DNA of 27,687 bases, from positions 1 through 27,687 of the forward strand of contig DIYF01000088.1 of NCBI GenBank assembly GCA_002427745.1, written 5' to 3'. Below, in pieces: positions 14,823 to 23,384 of this stretch. Position 1 is the first letter of the stretch. Every line of letters begins with the position of its first letter. A program made the translations under genes and the position numbers. This DNA is from Roseivirga sp. UBA6061 (lineage in GTDB: Bacteria; Bacteroidota; Bacteroidia; Cytophagales; Cyclobacteriaceae). The notes beneath the pieces are model-generated. The model saw only the letters and a program-made list of their open reading frames with translations, ran no database searches and had not been told where the DNA came from.

Positions 14823-14863
14823 TGCGCAGAAACACTGCGCAGTAGCTCTTTTTCTTTGAATCA
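14823..14863 (+). promoter_or_regulatory. Promoter/operator of rtcB (paired TGCGCA)
   Basis: TGCGCA at 14823-14828 and 14836-14841 lie 13 bp apart, then 12 nt, then CTTTGAATCA (14854-14863). Spacing and the 10-bp downstream block are identical to the TROVE promoter. TTTCTTTG (14851-14858) is a one-mismatch -7 element. The upstream AAAATATTTTTGAT block also matches the equivalent TROVE segment. A shared transcription factor is strongly implied. Confidence 0.78.
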
Positions 14864-14883
14864 ACATTAAAAGAAAGAAGAAA

Positions 14884-16290
14884 ATGAAACTAACAGGTAA
14901 GCAAATTATGGATCTCGGTTTTCCGCAAGGAAAAGTAGTCGGAGTGGTAATGCAATTGGTGGAAAGCCAATTGGCAGATATGGGGACGGACAGCCTGCGC
15001 GACCTGTTTAGCAAGGTAATTGCCAACCCTGAGGCTTATGTCAAAGACGAAGTTTTGGGTGGTGTTGCCAGGGAGCTCATTACCCCGGTAGACGAGGTGC
15101 TTCAGTTAAAGGATACTCCGGACCTGTACAAAGTATATGGTGCTGAGGGGATTGAGCAGGGCGCTATACAACAGATGGAAACTGCTATGAGACTTCCTGT
15201 AGCAAAAGCAGGAGCTTTAATGCCAGATGCCCATCATGGTTATGGTTTACCTATTGGAGGTGTTTTGGCAACAGAAAACGCAGTCATTCCTTATGGAGTG
15301 GGGGTTGATATCGGATGCAGAATGTGTATGACCATTTATGATATACCGGCCCAAACCCTCACCGACAGAAAGGAAGACCTGAAGAAGATGCTGGTGAGAA
15401 ATACTCAGTTTGGCAGAGCTACTTTCAGAAAACCTATGGACCATGAAGTGCTGGAAAATCCACTCTTCAATGAAATAGACCTGATCAAAGGCCTGAAAGA
15501 CAAGGCTTTCAGTCAGATTGGCACTTCCGGAGGTGGTAACCACTTTGTGGAGTTCGGAATCACTGAGATTCTGGATGAAGATAATCAGTTTGGTCTGGCC
15601 AGAGGTCAATACCTGGCCTTGTTGTCGCATTCCGGTTCCAGAGGCTTCGGAGCCACCATAGCGGGTCATTACACCAAACTGGCTATGGAACAGTGCAAGC
15701 TTCCACAAGAGGCAAAGCATCTGGCCTGGCTGGATCTGGATACAGAGGCAGGCCAGGAGTACTGGCTGGCAATGAACCTGGCCGGAGATTATGCCTCGGC
15801 TTGTCATCACCAGATTCACGAGAGAATGGCTGTGGGGCTCAGAACCACCCCGGTAACTATGGTGGAGAACCATCATAACTTTGCCTGGAAAGAGCAGGAT
15901 ACTGATGGCAATGAGATCATTGTACATAGAAAGGGGGCAACTCCGGCCGGAAAAGGCGTGCTGGGTATCATCCCCGGCTCTATGACGGCTCCGGGCTACA
16001 TTGTGAGAGGAAAAGGTGATGCCTCATCTATTAATTCTGCCTCACATGGTGCCGGCAGAGCTATGTCAAGAACCCAGGCAAAAAGGACCCTGGATGAAAA
16101 AGCAGTATCCACACATATTCATGATGCCGGTGTGGAAGTGATAGGCTCAGGCCTGGACGAAGCACCAATGGCTTACAAAGACATCAGGAAAGTGATGAAA
16201 TCGCAGGAAGACCTGGTCGATATCGTGGGGTCTTTCCAGCCGAAAATTGTGAGGATGTGTGGCGATCAGAAATTTAAAGAATCAGACTAA
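14884..16290 (+). CDS. rtcB: RtcB RNA-splicing ligase
   Basis: A 468-residue GTP- and Mn-dependent RNA ligase that joins 2',3'-cyclic-phosphate or 3'-phosphate ends to 5'-OH ends via a GMP-histidine intermediate. Active-site signatures are present: GVGVDIGCRM (D142, C145), GTSGGGNHFVE (N219, H220), LLSHSGSRG (H249), ENHHNFAW (H330) and SINSASHGAGR with the likely nucleophile H388. Length is intermediate among RtcB proteins. It is preceded by the operator shared with the TROVE gene and a purine-rich AAAGAAAGAAG stretch, and followed by rlaP-like genes with a 1-nt overlap (TAATG). No archease or RtcA gene is adjacent. Confidence 0.95.
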   Translation: MKLTGKQIMDLGFPQGKVVGVVMQLVESQLADMGTDSLRDLFSKVIANPEAYVKDEVLGGVARELITPVDEVLQLKDTPDLYKVYGAEGIEQGAIQQMETAMRLPVAKAGALMPDAHHGYGLPIGGVLATENAVIPYGVGVDIGCRMCMTIYDIPAQTLTDRKEDLKKMLVRNTQFGRATFRKPMDHEVLENPLFNEIDLIKGLKDKAFSQIGTSGGGNHFVEFGITEILDEDNQFGLARGQYLALLSHSGSRGFGATIAGHYTKLAMEQCKLPQEAKHLAWLDLDTEAGQEYWLAMNLAGDYASACHHQIHERMAVGLRTTPVTMVENHHNFAWKEQDTDGNEIIVHRKGATPAGKGVLGIIPGSMTAPGYIVRGKGDASSINSASHGAGRAMSRTQAKRTLDEKAVSTHIHDAGVEVIGSGLDEAPMAYKDIRKVMKSQEDLVDIVGSFQPKIVRMCGDQKFKESD

Positions 16291-17051
16291 TGAAAACACT
16301 AATACTGGAGAAGCTCACAGAGCTCTCCAGGCTACATGATATAAGTATCCTTTATGCCTGTGAATCCGGTTCACGGGCATGGGGTTTTCCTTCGCCTGAT
16401 AGTGACTATGATGTGCGCTTTATTTATGTACATCGACCAGACTGGTATCTGTCGCTTAATGAAGGGAAGGATACCATAAATCTGCCTGTTGATGAGCACG
16501 AGCTTGATTTCACGGGCTGGGAGCTTCGCAAAGCACTCAGGCTGCTGAAGAAGTCCAATGCATCACCGCAGGAATGGATCCAATCTCCTATTGTATACAG
16601 GGAGAAAGATGGGTTCAGAGATTCATTTGATGAACTCTGCAAAGCTTTCTTTTCTCCTGTTGCTGTAGCATATCACTATCATAGCATGTCACTGAAATAT
16701 GTGGATGCCAGTGCAGCGCGTGATGAGGTGAAACTGAAGAGCTATTTCTATGCCCTTCGGACCACCCTGGCCGTGGCATGGATCAGGGAAAAGAACACGA
16801 TGCCCCCTATGGTCTTTGCTGATATGCTCTGCCTGGTGGATGATTCTGTCAGAGAAAGAATTGAAGAACTGACAGAACTGAAATCGGGTAAGGATGAGAG
16901 CTACAGCATGCCTTCAGATCTGTTGATTGACGAATTTCTGAAGACAACATCAGTGAAGAACAGTGCAGACCTGGCAAATCTTGGTGCCGGGCATGGTGAT
17001 ATGGAGGCCATGGATCGATTATTTATTAAAACAGTAAAAGAAGTCTTATGA
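16290..17051 (+). CDS. RlaP-like nucleotidyltransferase 1 (DNA polymerase beta superfamily)
   Basis: A 253-residue nucleotidyltransferase of the YcgL/RlaP type (RNA-repair-associated polymerase beta family). The N-terminal core has the G-S helix motif ESGSRAWG (G27-S28) and catalytic acids D39 and D41 in SDYDVRFIY; a helical C-terminal part follows. Its start codon overlaps the rtcB stop as TAATG and its own stop overlaps the next gene by 4 bp, so the three genes should be translated together. By association it may add nucleotides to, or heal, RNA ends before ligation. The reaction has not been read from sequence. Confidence 0.87.
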   Translation: MKTLILEKLTELSRLHDISILYACESGSRAWGFPSPDSDYDVRFIYVHRPDWYLSLNEGKDTINLPVDEHELDFTGWELRKALRLLKKSNASPQEWIQSPIVYREKDGFRDSFDELCKAFFSPVAVAYHYHSMSLKYVDASAARDEVKLKSYFYALRTTLAVAWIREKNTMPPMVFADMLCLVDDSVRERIEELTELKSGKDESYSMPSDLLIDEFLKTTSVKNSADLANLGAGHGDMEAMDRLFIKTVKEVL

Positions 17052-18106
17052 CGATTCAGGATCTCAAAGATCAAAACCTGATTGTATTCGAATGTCTCAG
17101 CGGAAGCCATGCCTATGGTCTTCAGACTGAGCATTCGGATATTGATATCAAGGGAGTCTATATTTTGCCGGAAGATCAGTTTCTGGGCCTGGGCTATACC
17201 GAGCAGGTAAGCGATGAAAAAAATGACACTGTTTATTATGAACTGAGACGTTTTATGGAGTTGCTCTCTAAAAACAACCCCAACATTCTTGAGCTGCTGT
17301 ATTCACCTGATGATTGTTTGCGCATTGTGCACCCGGTTTTCAAACCTGTGCGGGAACATGGCTTCCTGTCCAGGCTTTGCGAACATACCTTTGGTGGCTA
17401 TGCCATGACGCAGGTTAAGAAGGCCAAGGGTCTGAACAAGAAGATCTTAAACCCCATGGACAAGGAACGCAAGGGAGTACTTGATTTTTGCCATGTGTCC
17501 GTAAAGCAGGGCTCTGTTCCCGTGGCTCGGTTTCTTGGAGAAAAAGGACTCAACCAGTCGGAATGCGGACTTTCACGCATTGCTCATATGCCTGATATGT
17601 ATGGTATTTATCATGGCACACCGACCTACAAGGGCATTATCAGAAAAGAGGAAGCCAATGATATCGCTTTAAGCTCTATACCAAAAGGCGCAGAACCTAT
17701 TGGTATAATGTCCTTCAACAAATCAGCTTATTCCTCTTATTGCAAAGACTATAAAGAGTATTGGGAATGGGTGGACAAGCGCAATGATCAGCGCTATCAA
17801 AACACACTGGATCATGGTAAGAATTATGATGCAAAGAACATGATGCACACCCTACGGCTACTATCCGTAGCAGCTGAGATAGGCGAGACAGGCCAACTCA
17901 ATGTACGAAGGCCCGATCGGGAGCATTTACTTGCCATAAAACGTGGAGAATTTCAATACGAGGAGTTGTTGACCATGGCAGAACAGAAGATTGAACGAAT
18001 AAAAGAAGTCTATCCAAGCTCTGGTCTGCCGGCAGTGCCTGATCTGGGTAAGATCAATGAGCTTCTGATAAGTGTAAGAAAGGCTTTTTATTCAGAAAAA
18101 TACTGA
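17048..18106 (+). CDS. RlaP-like nucleotidyltransferase 2 (DNA polymerase beta superfamily)
   Basis: A 352-residue second nucleotidyltransferase of the same superfamily, clearly diverged from its neighbour. Core motifs are LSGSHAYG (G19-S20) and SDIDIKGVY (D31, D33). A larger helical C-terminal region (about 110-350) includes KNMMHTLRLL and RPDREHLLAIKRGE segments typical of the family. It overlaps the upstream gene by ATGA and is probably the last gene of the rtcB operon. The two paralogues probably differ in RNA substrate or nucleotide. Function is inferred from the locus. Confidence 0.87.
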   Translation: MTIQDLKDQNLIVFECLSGSHAYGLQTEHSDIDIKGVYILPEDQFLGLGYTEQVSDEKNDTVYYELRRFMELLSKNNPNILELLYSPDDCLRIVHPVFKPVREHGFLSRLCEHTFGGYAMTQVKKAKGLNKKILNPMDKERKGVLDFCHVSVKQGSVPVARFLGEKGLNQSECGLSRIAHMPDMYGIYHGTPTYKGIIRKEEANDIALSSIPKGAEPIGIMSFNKSAYSSYCKDYKEYWEWVDKRNDQRYQNTLDHGKNYDAKNMMHTLRLLSVAAEIGETGQLNVRRPDREHLLAIKRGEFQYEELLTMAEQKIERIKEVYPSSGLPAVPDLGKINELLISVRKAFYSEKY

Positions 18107-18261
18107 TTGTTAGTTGGGGAAATTGGGGGTCTTGGTGATGTGAATTAACTTAATCGCATCTAATAAAAGGCTGCCCATGTCCGAAACGCTTACCTACAAC
18201 TATTCCAGCCCCTCGGTTTTTGAGAAAACTGATGTGGGTGAAAGACCTGACCGACACCTTT

Positions 18262-19716
18262 ATGCATAGCTTAATAAAAAACAAGCAACTCATTAGAAGA
18301 CAGTTATTTATTAATAACAAATGGTTAAATGAAGCTAATGGAGATACTTTCAGTGTATTCAATCCCTTTGATGCATCATCGTTAGGCCAGGTGGCCGATG
18401 GAACTGTTGCAGAAACGGAGCAGGCTATACGCTCGGCTCAGGATGCTTTTGAGCCCTGGAAAGCCCTGGCTGCGATTGATCGCTCTCGAATACTCAGGCG
18501 ATGGTTTGACCTTATTATGGAAAACCAGGAAGATCTGGCAGTGCTTCTGACACTGGAACAAGGCAAGCCGTTGGCCGAGGCCCGGGGAGAAATCGCCTAT
18601 GGGGTTTCCTATGTTGAGTGGTTTGCAGAAGAGGCGAGGCGGGTTTACGGAGATACGATTCCAGCACCTGATGGGAATAAGCGTACAGTCGTACTGAAAC
18701 AGCCTGTGGGCGTTGTGGCGGCAATTACACCCTGGAATTTCCCTAATGCCATGATCACACGTAAAGTGGCCCCGGCTTTAGCTGCAGGCTGCACGGTGGT
18801 GCTTAAGCCTTCTGACGAAACTCCCTATTCAGCCCTGGCGCTGGCTTATCTGGCCCAGGAAGCAGGCTTCCCTCCGGGAATATTCAATGTAATTACCACG
18901 AAAAGACCAATTGAAGTGGGCGAGGTGCTCACCTCATCTCGATTGGTAAGAAAACTCTCTTTTACCGGTTCTACAGCTGTGGGCAGGCTTTTAATGAAGC
19001 AGTGTGCCAATACCGTGAAGAAACTGTCTTTAGAGCTGGGAGGCAATGCGCCTTTGATCGTATTTGATGATGCAGACATTGACCAGGCCGTGGAAGGAGC
19101 CATCAACTCCAAATTTCGCAATGCAGGCCAGACCTGTGTCTGTGCCAACCGCATATATGTACAGCAGGGGATGTATGATCGTTTTCTGGAAAAATTCAAA
19201 GAGGCAGTAGTGAGCCTCAAAGCGGGCTCTGGTCTCGAGAAAGAGGTGACTATCGGTCCCTTGATTAACCAGTCTGCTGTCATAAAGGTTGATAGTCTTA
19301 TCCGGCAGGCCGTTGATAGCGGAGCGGAGCTATACCTGAAAGGTGGCAAAGCTGATGAAAGCCTGATTTATCAGCCTGTTATTCTCACCGATGTAAGATC
19401 TGACATGCGTATCAGTGAGGAAGAAGTTTTTGGCCCGGTAGCTTCAGTATTCAGATTTGAAACGCCAGAGGAAGTCATTGAACTGGCCAATGACACTGAG
19501 GCAGGGCTGGCAGCCTATTTCTTTAGTCAGAACAATGCACTTATCTGGGAAGTAGCTGAAGCGCTGGATTATGGCATGGTCGGCATTAATACCGGTATTA
19601 TTTCAGACGTAGCCGCCCCTTTCGGAGGTGTTAAGCAAAGCGGTTTTGGCCGGGAAGGTTCAAAATACGGTATGGATGATTACCTGGTAACCAAGTATCT
19701 GAGTATTCAGGTCTAA
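18262..19716 (+). CDS. gabD: NAD(P)-dependent succinate-semialdehyde-type dehydrogenase
   Basis: An aldehyde dehydrogenase of about 484 residues, close to GabD. The frame is open from 18220, but the ATG at 18262 gives the usual length and N-terminus (QLFINNKWLNEANGDTFSVFNPFD), so I prefer it. Catalytic features in that numbering are N159 in PWNFPNAM, E258 in LELGGNAP and C292 in GQTCVCANR; the FTGSTAVGRLL coenzyme motif is present. The GQTCVCANRIYVQ stretch is typical of succinate-semialdehyde dehydrogenases, which oxidise the GABA-derived semialdehyde to succinate. No GABA transaminase is nearby, so substrate assignment stays moderate. It begins 155 bp after the RNA-repair operon and seems functionally unrelated. 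Confidence 0.85.
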   Translation: MHSLIKNKQLIRRQLFINNKWLNEANGDTFSVFNPFDASSLGQVADGTVAETEQAIRSAQDAFEPWKALAAIDRSRILRRWFDLIMENQEDLAVLLTLEQGKPLAEARGEIAYGVSYVEWFAEEARRVYGDTIPAPDGNKRTVVLKQPVGVVAAITPWNFPNAMITRKVAPALAAGCTVVLKPSDETPYSALALAYLAQEAGFPPGIFNVITTKRPIEVGEVLTSSRLVRKLSFTGSTAVGRLLMKQCANTVKKLSLELGGNAPLIVFDDADIDQAVEGAINSKFRNAGQTCVCANRIYVQQGMYDRFLEKFKEAVVSLKAGSGLEKEVTIGPLINQSAVIKVDSLIRQAVDSGAELYLKGGKADESLIYQPVILTDVRSDMRISEEEVFGPVASVFRFETPEEVIELANDTEAGLAAYFFSQNNALIWEVAEALDYGMVGINTGIISDVAAPFGGVKQSGFGREGSKYGMDDYLVTKYLSIQV

Positions 19717-19747
19717 TAATGTTTGTTTGTGACTCATGTCGAAATGT

Positions 19748-21040
19748 TCAGGGGATATCAGCCATAATTTCATCACCTGAAGTCTCAGGGGACCTTTTTT
19801 CGGTTGAAATACTACAGACAACAATCTCTCTTTCTTCGCTTTCAGGATCGTTCTTCAGGAAATAATAACGGTTGTCTCTGTCAATGTACAGCAGGTTTCC
19901 CAGGTTCATTCTGCCAATCTCGATGTCATAATAACGTTTCGTAAATTCACCCCCTTTTACATCAAATACCTGCAAGTAATGCTCTGACACATAGTTTCCC
20001 TGAAGGAAGCTTGCATAATCATCCGGAATGCGATCATTATCTCCTAAAGGAGCTCTGTACACTTTGGCAAATTTCTGGCCATGATCTGTGTTGAAAATAC
20101 CCCTGGTCTTGAGATTGAATCCGTTGAGCTTCCTGTCTATCCTGGCAAAATTCATCTTTTGCGCGCTTCCGTATGGATTGCCTACTGCTCTGGGAAAGTC
20201 TTTGGCATCAGAAGTGACAGCCCCTCGTGGAGTAAGATCATGGTGATAACGGTAAACCTGTTCATCGAGTGGGAAAGTGGCTATATAGCCCTTATCGGTC
20301 TTACGAACATAGGGTACAATACCACTCCAAAACAGGTAGTCTTTGTAAGCACTGCTTTCCGGATAGGAGATTCCTCTGTTCACCACTTTTGTATCAAGAT
20401 TAATCTGGTAGACAAAGGAGTTGTAGCGTGAAAAATTCGGGTCAGACTGATAATAGGTGTTGTCAAAGCCTGTCAGGTCAATCTTTAACTCACCCCCTGT
20501 GTTTTTATAAATATCAATGATCTCATTGTTGCGTCCGGCTGACAGTTCCGGTACAAAATTGTTGATCAGCCATAGATTCAAAACTTCTGACTCATGATTT
20601 ACCAGCAGTAACTTCCTGTACTGAGCATCATATACGAAAATGGAGTCAGCACTGTATATGAAGAAGTTCGAAATACGATTGATACCGATAGGCTCATCGA
20701 TTGTGGGCAGGCTAATCGTGTGTATATGTTTGCCTGACGAATCAAATTGGTTAAGCGTGAGTCCGGTACCATCATGATACCATATGTCCAGCTCATTTTC
20801 TTCATTCTCACGTACTTTAAAAGAAAGTGATTTCTTAAAGAGCTCTTCTATATGGATGGTGTTTTCCACGCTGATAATACCGTGATCAGGTGACTTTTGG
20901 TCAGGTTGTGTTATGACATCTCTTTGTGGAGCAGTTTCCGAAGAAGTGATTTGATTATACCCATAAATGCAGGCTATAGTAGCTAAAACAGGGCCTATTA
21001 ATATTCTTAGTCGGTTGGGGTGGTTGTTAAAAAATGGCAT
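19748..21040 (-). CDS. 6-bladed beta-propeller protein (DUF4221-like)
   Basis: A 430-residue envelope protein. One N-terminal hydrophobic segment (about 11-31) with an ATIAC sequence could be a membrane anchor or an unusual lipoprotein signal. The rest is beta-rich with repeated strand patterns (DIWYHDGTGLTLNQFDSSGKHI, DSIFVYDAQYRKLLLVN), as in the propeller proteins that Bacteroidota encode next to small NVEALA-type peptides. It lies 66 bp downstream of such a small peptide gene on the same strand, probably one operon. Function unknown. Confidence 0.72.
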   Translation of the reverse strand: MPFFNNHPNRLRILIGPVLATIACIYGYNQITSSETAPQRDVITQPDQKSPDHGIISVENTIHIEELFKKSLSFKVRENEENELDIWYHDGTGLTLNQFDSSGKHIHTISLPTIDEPIGINRISNFFIYSADSIFVYDAQYRKLLLVNHESEVLNLWLINNFVPELSAGRNNEIIDIYKNTGGELKIDLTGFDNTYYQSDPNFSRYNSFVYQINLDTKVVNRGISYPESSAYKDYLFWSGIVPYVRKTDKGYIATFPLDEQVYRYHHDLTPRGAVTSDAKDFPRAVGNPYGSAQKMNFARIDRKLNGFNLKTRGIFNTDHGQKFAKVYRAPLGDNDRIPDDYASFLQGNYVSEHYLQVFDVKGGEFTKRYYDIEIGRMNLGNLLYIDRDNRYYFLKNDPESEEREIVVCSISTEKRSPETSGDEIMADIP

Positions 21041-21106
21041 AGAAAAATAGAAAGGGGTGGGTGGGGTGCTCTTAACAAGATTAGCTTAAAAGCACCCGGT
21101 TGATGA

Positions 21107-21334
21107 TTACAAACCTCCGATTACAGGAGCATCACAGTCTGTTACTGTACAGATACCGGCAGGGTCACAGGTAGAACAGTCAATCTGTGGGTGACCGTTC
21201 TCATCATAGGTCACCACGGCTTTTGCTTTCTTTTTTCCATAATACATCGCCTCAGCCCGGGGATTGACCAGGCCACTACACAAGAGACTCAAAAAGAATG
21301 CGGTGGTTAGTAAAGTTGATAGAAGCTTCTTCAT
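21107..21334 (-). CDS. Small exported cysteine-rich peptide (NVEALA-like)
   Basis: A 75-residue secreted peptide. Residues 1-20 or so are a signal sequence; NPRAEAM (24-30) resembles the NVEALA box of small Bacteroidota exported peptides. The mature tail holds four cysteines (C53, C56, C62, C67; CxxC-x5-C-x4-C) and a VIGGL end. It is the first gene of a pair with the downstream propeller protein, an association I recall for NVEALA peptides. A disulfide-bonded or metal-binding peptide is possible; role unknown. The 259-bp gap upstream is very AT-rich and holds no gene I recognise. Confidence 0.65.
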   Translation of the reverse strand: MKKLLSTLLTTAFFLSLLCSGLVNPRAEAMYYGKKKAKAVVTYDENGHPQIDCSTCDPAGICTVTDCDAPVIGGL

Positions 21335-21593
21335 TTGATAAGCTTTTAATTGCCTACTCTTTTCAGGATTTTCGGTAATCTCCTGAACAACAATAGTATA
21401 ATTATTTTAATTAATACAATGAATATAATAATTGTTAATAAAATTTCCTTAAAACTGACTAGTTCTGTCACTATGATTTAATGAGGGTCAGAAGTTAGTA
21501 GTGGCTAACCTTTATAATACCAGGCAGGCTGTGATGACATAGAAAAGCCGAATTGACACAAGTCCCCCGGTTGTTTAACAGATCATGGTAAAT

Positions 21594-22004
21594 TCAATGA
21601 AGTCTGAGAGTACGGACTACACGATTTAATTCATTTTCTCTGTCAAGTTTAATCTCGATTAGACAAGACTCCTTACCCGCTTTCCTTAGCACCAGTTTTT
21701 CAGCTTCAAAAGGGTAGTCCTCCAGCCAGATAAAATCGCTGTTTAAATCAATGGCCTCCGTTTTCAGAGTCAACCAATTGGTTGGAAGTACTTGACTCAA
21801 CTTAGAGATCTGGTCAGAAGAGTAGAATTGACTCAGATAAAGTAAGGCCTTGTTTTCTCCACCTCTGCAATGTGTCGTCAGCCAGTAACAATCATAATTG
21901 GCAAGGAGAAAATCAATAAGTAATTCAGCCTGATGGGGAACTGTCATCTCTTTGGTGAGTAGTACTCCATCAATATCGATATAAGCTTTGACAGACGATC
22001 TCAA
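21594..22004 (-). CDS. Small HAD-like hydrolase
   Basis: A 136-residue protein with HAD-superfamily motifs: motif I YIDIDGVLL (nucleophile candidate D10, second acid D12), motif II WLTTHC (T43/T44), a lysine candidate K81, and a motif-III/IV-like WLEDYP (E95, D96). It is short, without an obvious cap domain, so it would act on an accessible or large phosphorylated substrate. It sits alone, divergent from the sugar dehydrogenase gene. Substrate unknown. Confidence 0.7.
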   Translation of the reverse strand: MRSSVKAYIDIDGVLLTKEMTVPHQAELLIDFLLANYDCYWLTTHCRGGENKALLYLSQFYSSDQISKLSQVLPTNWLTLKTEAIDLNSDFIWLEDYPFEAEKLVLRKAGKESCLIEIKLDRENELNRVVRTLRLH

Positions 22005-22100
22005 TTAAATTTCTCTACTAAGTTGGCAATGGGATTTGAAATAGGTTCTCAGATATACCTAAACCTACTGTTTTTCGTACATTGAACAAACACTTTTGAA

Positions 22101-23231
22101 ATGATCCGGTCTTCACTTTTTCTCGTATTCTTTGTGCTTGCCACGCTTGCCTGTCAGGCGCAAAATGATCCGCGCCATGCTGATATTTTGCCTGATGCAA
22201 AAAAAGTTGCTTATAAGCTTGTGGTAAGCGGGCTGAACAACCCCTGGGGGTTTGCCTTTCTGCCAAACGGAGAGATACTTATTACAGAAAAGACGGGGCG
22301 TATTAAACGTGTGAAGCCCTCGGGTGAAATGCTGGATGCCAATGTCACAGGAGGCCCTGAAAGCGTCAGGCAGGGGCAGGGAGGCCTGATGGACATTGCA
22401 TTGCACCCTGATTTTGAGAACACACCATGGGTCTACTTTACTTATGCTTCCAATGAAGGAAAAGGTAATGGCGCCATGACAGCGGTATCTAGGGCCAAAT
22501 GGGATGGCAGTACTTTTATGGATCATACGGTATTGTATAAGGGCTCGCCCAATACCAGGGCCGGTCAGCACTTTGGCAGTCGACTGGCTTTTGACAGGGA
22601 GGGTTATCTCTACTTTTCTATCGGAGACCGGGGCCAGCGAGACGTAAATCCTCAGGATATTACCCGTGACGGAGGTAAGATCTATCGCATACATGATGAT
22701 GGTCGTATACCAGATGACAATCCTTTTACAGACCTCAGAGGGGCTAAGAAAGCAATATTCTCCTATGGACACAGAAATCCTCAGGGCATGGCTTTAAACC
22801 CCGCCACAGGCGATATATGGGCGCATGAACACGGTCCCAGAGGTGGCGATGAGGTAAACCTTATTCAAAAGGGTAAAAACTATGGGTGGCCTGTGATCAG
22901 TTATGGCATCAACTATAGCGGCACCCGCTTTACAGATATTACCGAAAAAGAGGGAATGGAACAGCCGGTAAGCTACTGGAAACCCTCTATTGCCCCTTGT
23001 GGTATGGATTTTTTGAACAACAGTGCCTACAGTGACTGGGATGGCAACCTGATTGTAGGCTCGCTAAAGTTCAGTTATCTCGTAAGATGTGTTATCGAAG
23101 ACGATAAAATTGTGCTTCAGGAGAGAATCGCTGAGGGTATTGGTCGTGTGCGCAGTGTCAGACAGGGACCTGATGGCTATCTCTATGTAGGGGTAGAAGG
23201 GAAGGGCCTTTACCGACTACAACCCCAATAG
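22101..23231 (+). CDS. PQQ-type soluble aldose sugar dehydrogenase
   Basis: A 376-residue exported six-bladed propeller enzyme of the glucose/sorbosone dehydrogenase (Asd/YliI) family. The signal peptide ends near TLACQAQ; C18 could be lipidated although the lipobox is not canonical. Family motifs are NNPWGFAFLPNG (46-57), the QHFGSRL segment with likely catalytic H157, YGHRNPQGMAL (222-232) and WAHEHGPRGGDEVN (240-253). It oxidises aldose sugars in the periplasm using pyrroloquinoline quinone and calcium. No PQQ biosynthesis genes are in the window. Confidence 0.9.
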   Translation: MIRSSLFLVFFVLATLACQAQNDPRHADILPDAKKVAYKLVVSGLNNPWGFAFLPNGEILITEKTGRIKRVKPSGEMLDANVTGGPESVRQGQGGLMDIALHPDFENTPWVYFTYASNEGKGNGAMTAVSRAKWDGSTFMDHTVLYKGSPNTRAGQHFGSRLAFDREGYLYFSIGDRGQRDVNPQDITRDGGKIYRIHDDGRIPDDNPFTDLRGAKKAIFSYGHRNPQGMALNPATGDIWAHEHGPRGGDEVNLIQKGKNYGWPVISYGINYSGTRFTDITEKEGMEQPVSYWKPSIAPCGMDFLNNSAYSDWDGNLIVGSLKFSYLVRCVIEDDKIVLQERIAEGIGRVRSVRQGPDGYLYVGVEGKGLYRLQPQ

Positions 23232-23384
23232 GTTATAACTGATAAGGGTCCGCTAAGGCTGTCAAACAGAGTTGATAGCCGGCTGATATTTTTCAGCAAA
23301 CTGTCTTGCACTTGTCTTTTATAAAGGGAGGAAGTATACATTTCCCCGTCATACGGCTAAATTAGTATTACAAAACTGTCAGAG

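Noticed and set aside
18220..18261. Upstream ATG for the aldehyde dehydrogenase
   Set aside because: The extra 14 residues do not resemble the family N-terminus; the ATG at 18262 gives the usual length.
22113..22772. 219-codon minus-strand frame over the sugar dehydrogenase
   Set aside because: Antisense shadow of a gene with clear family motifs; no independent coding evidence.
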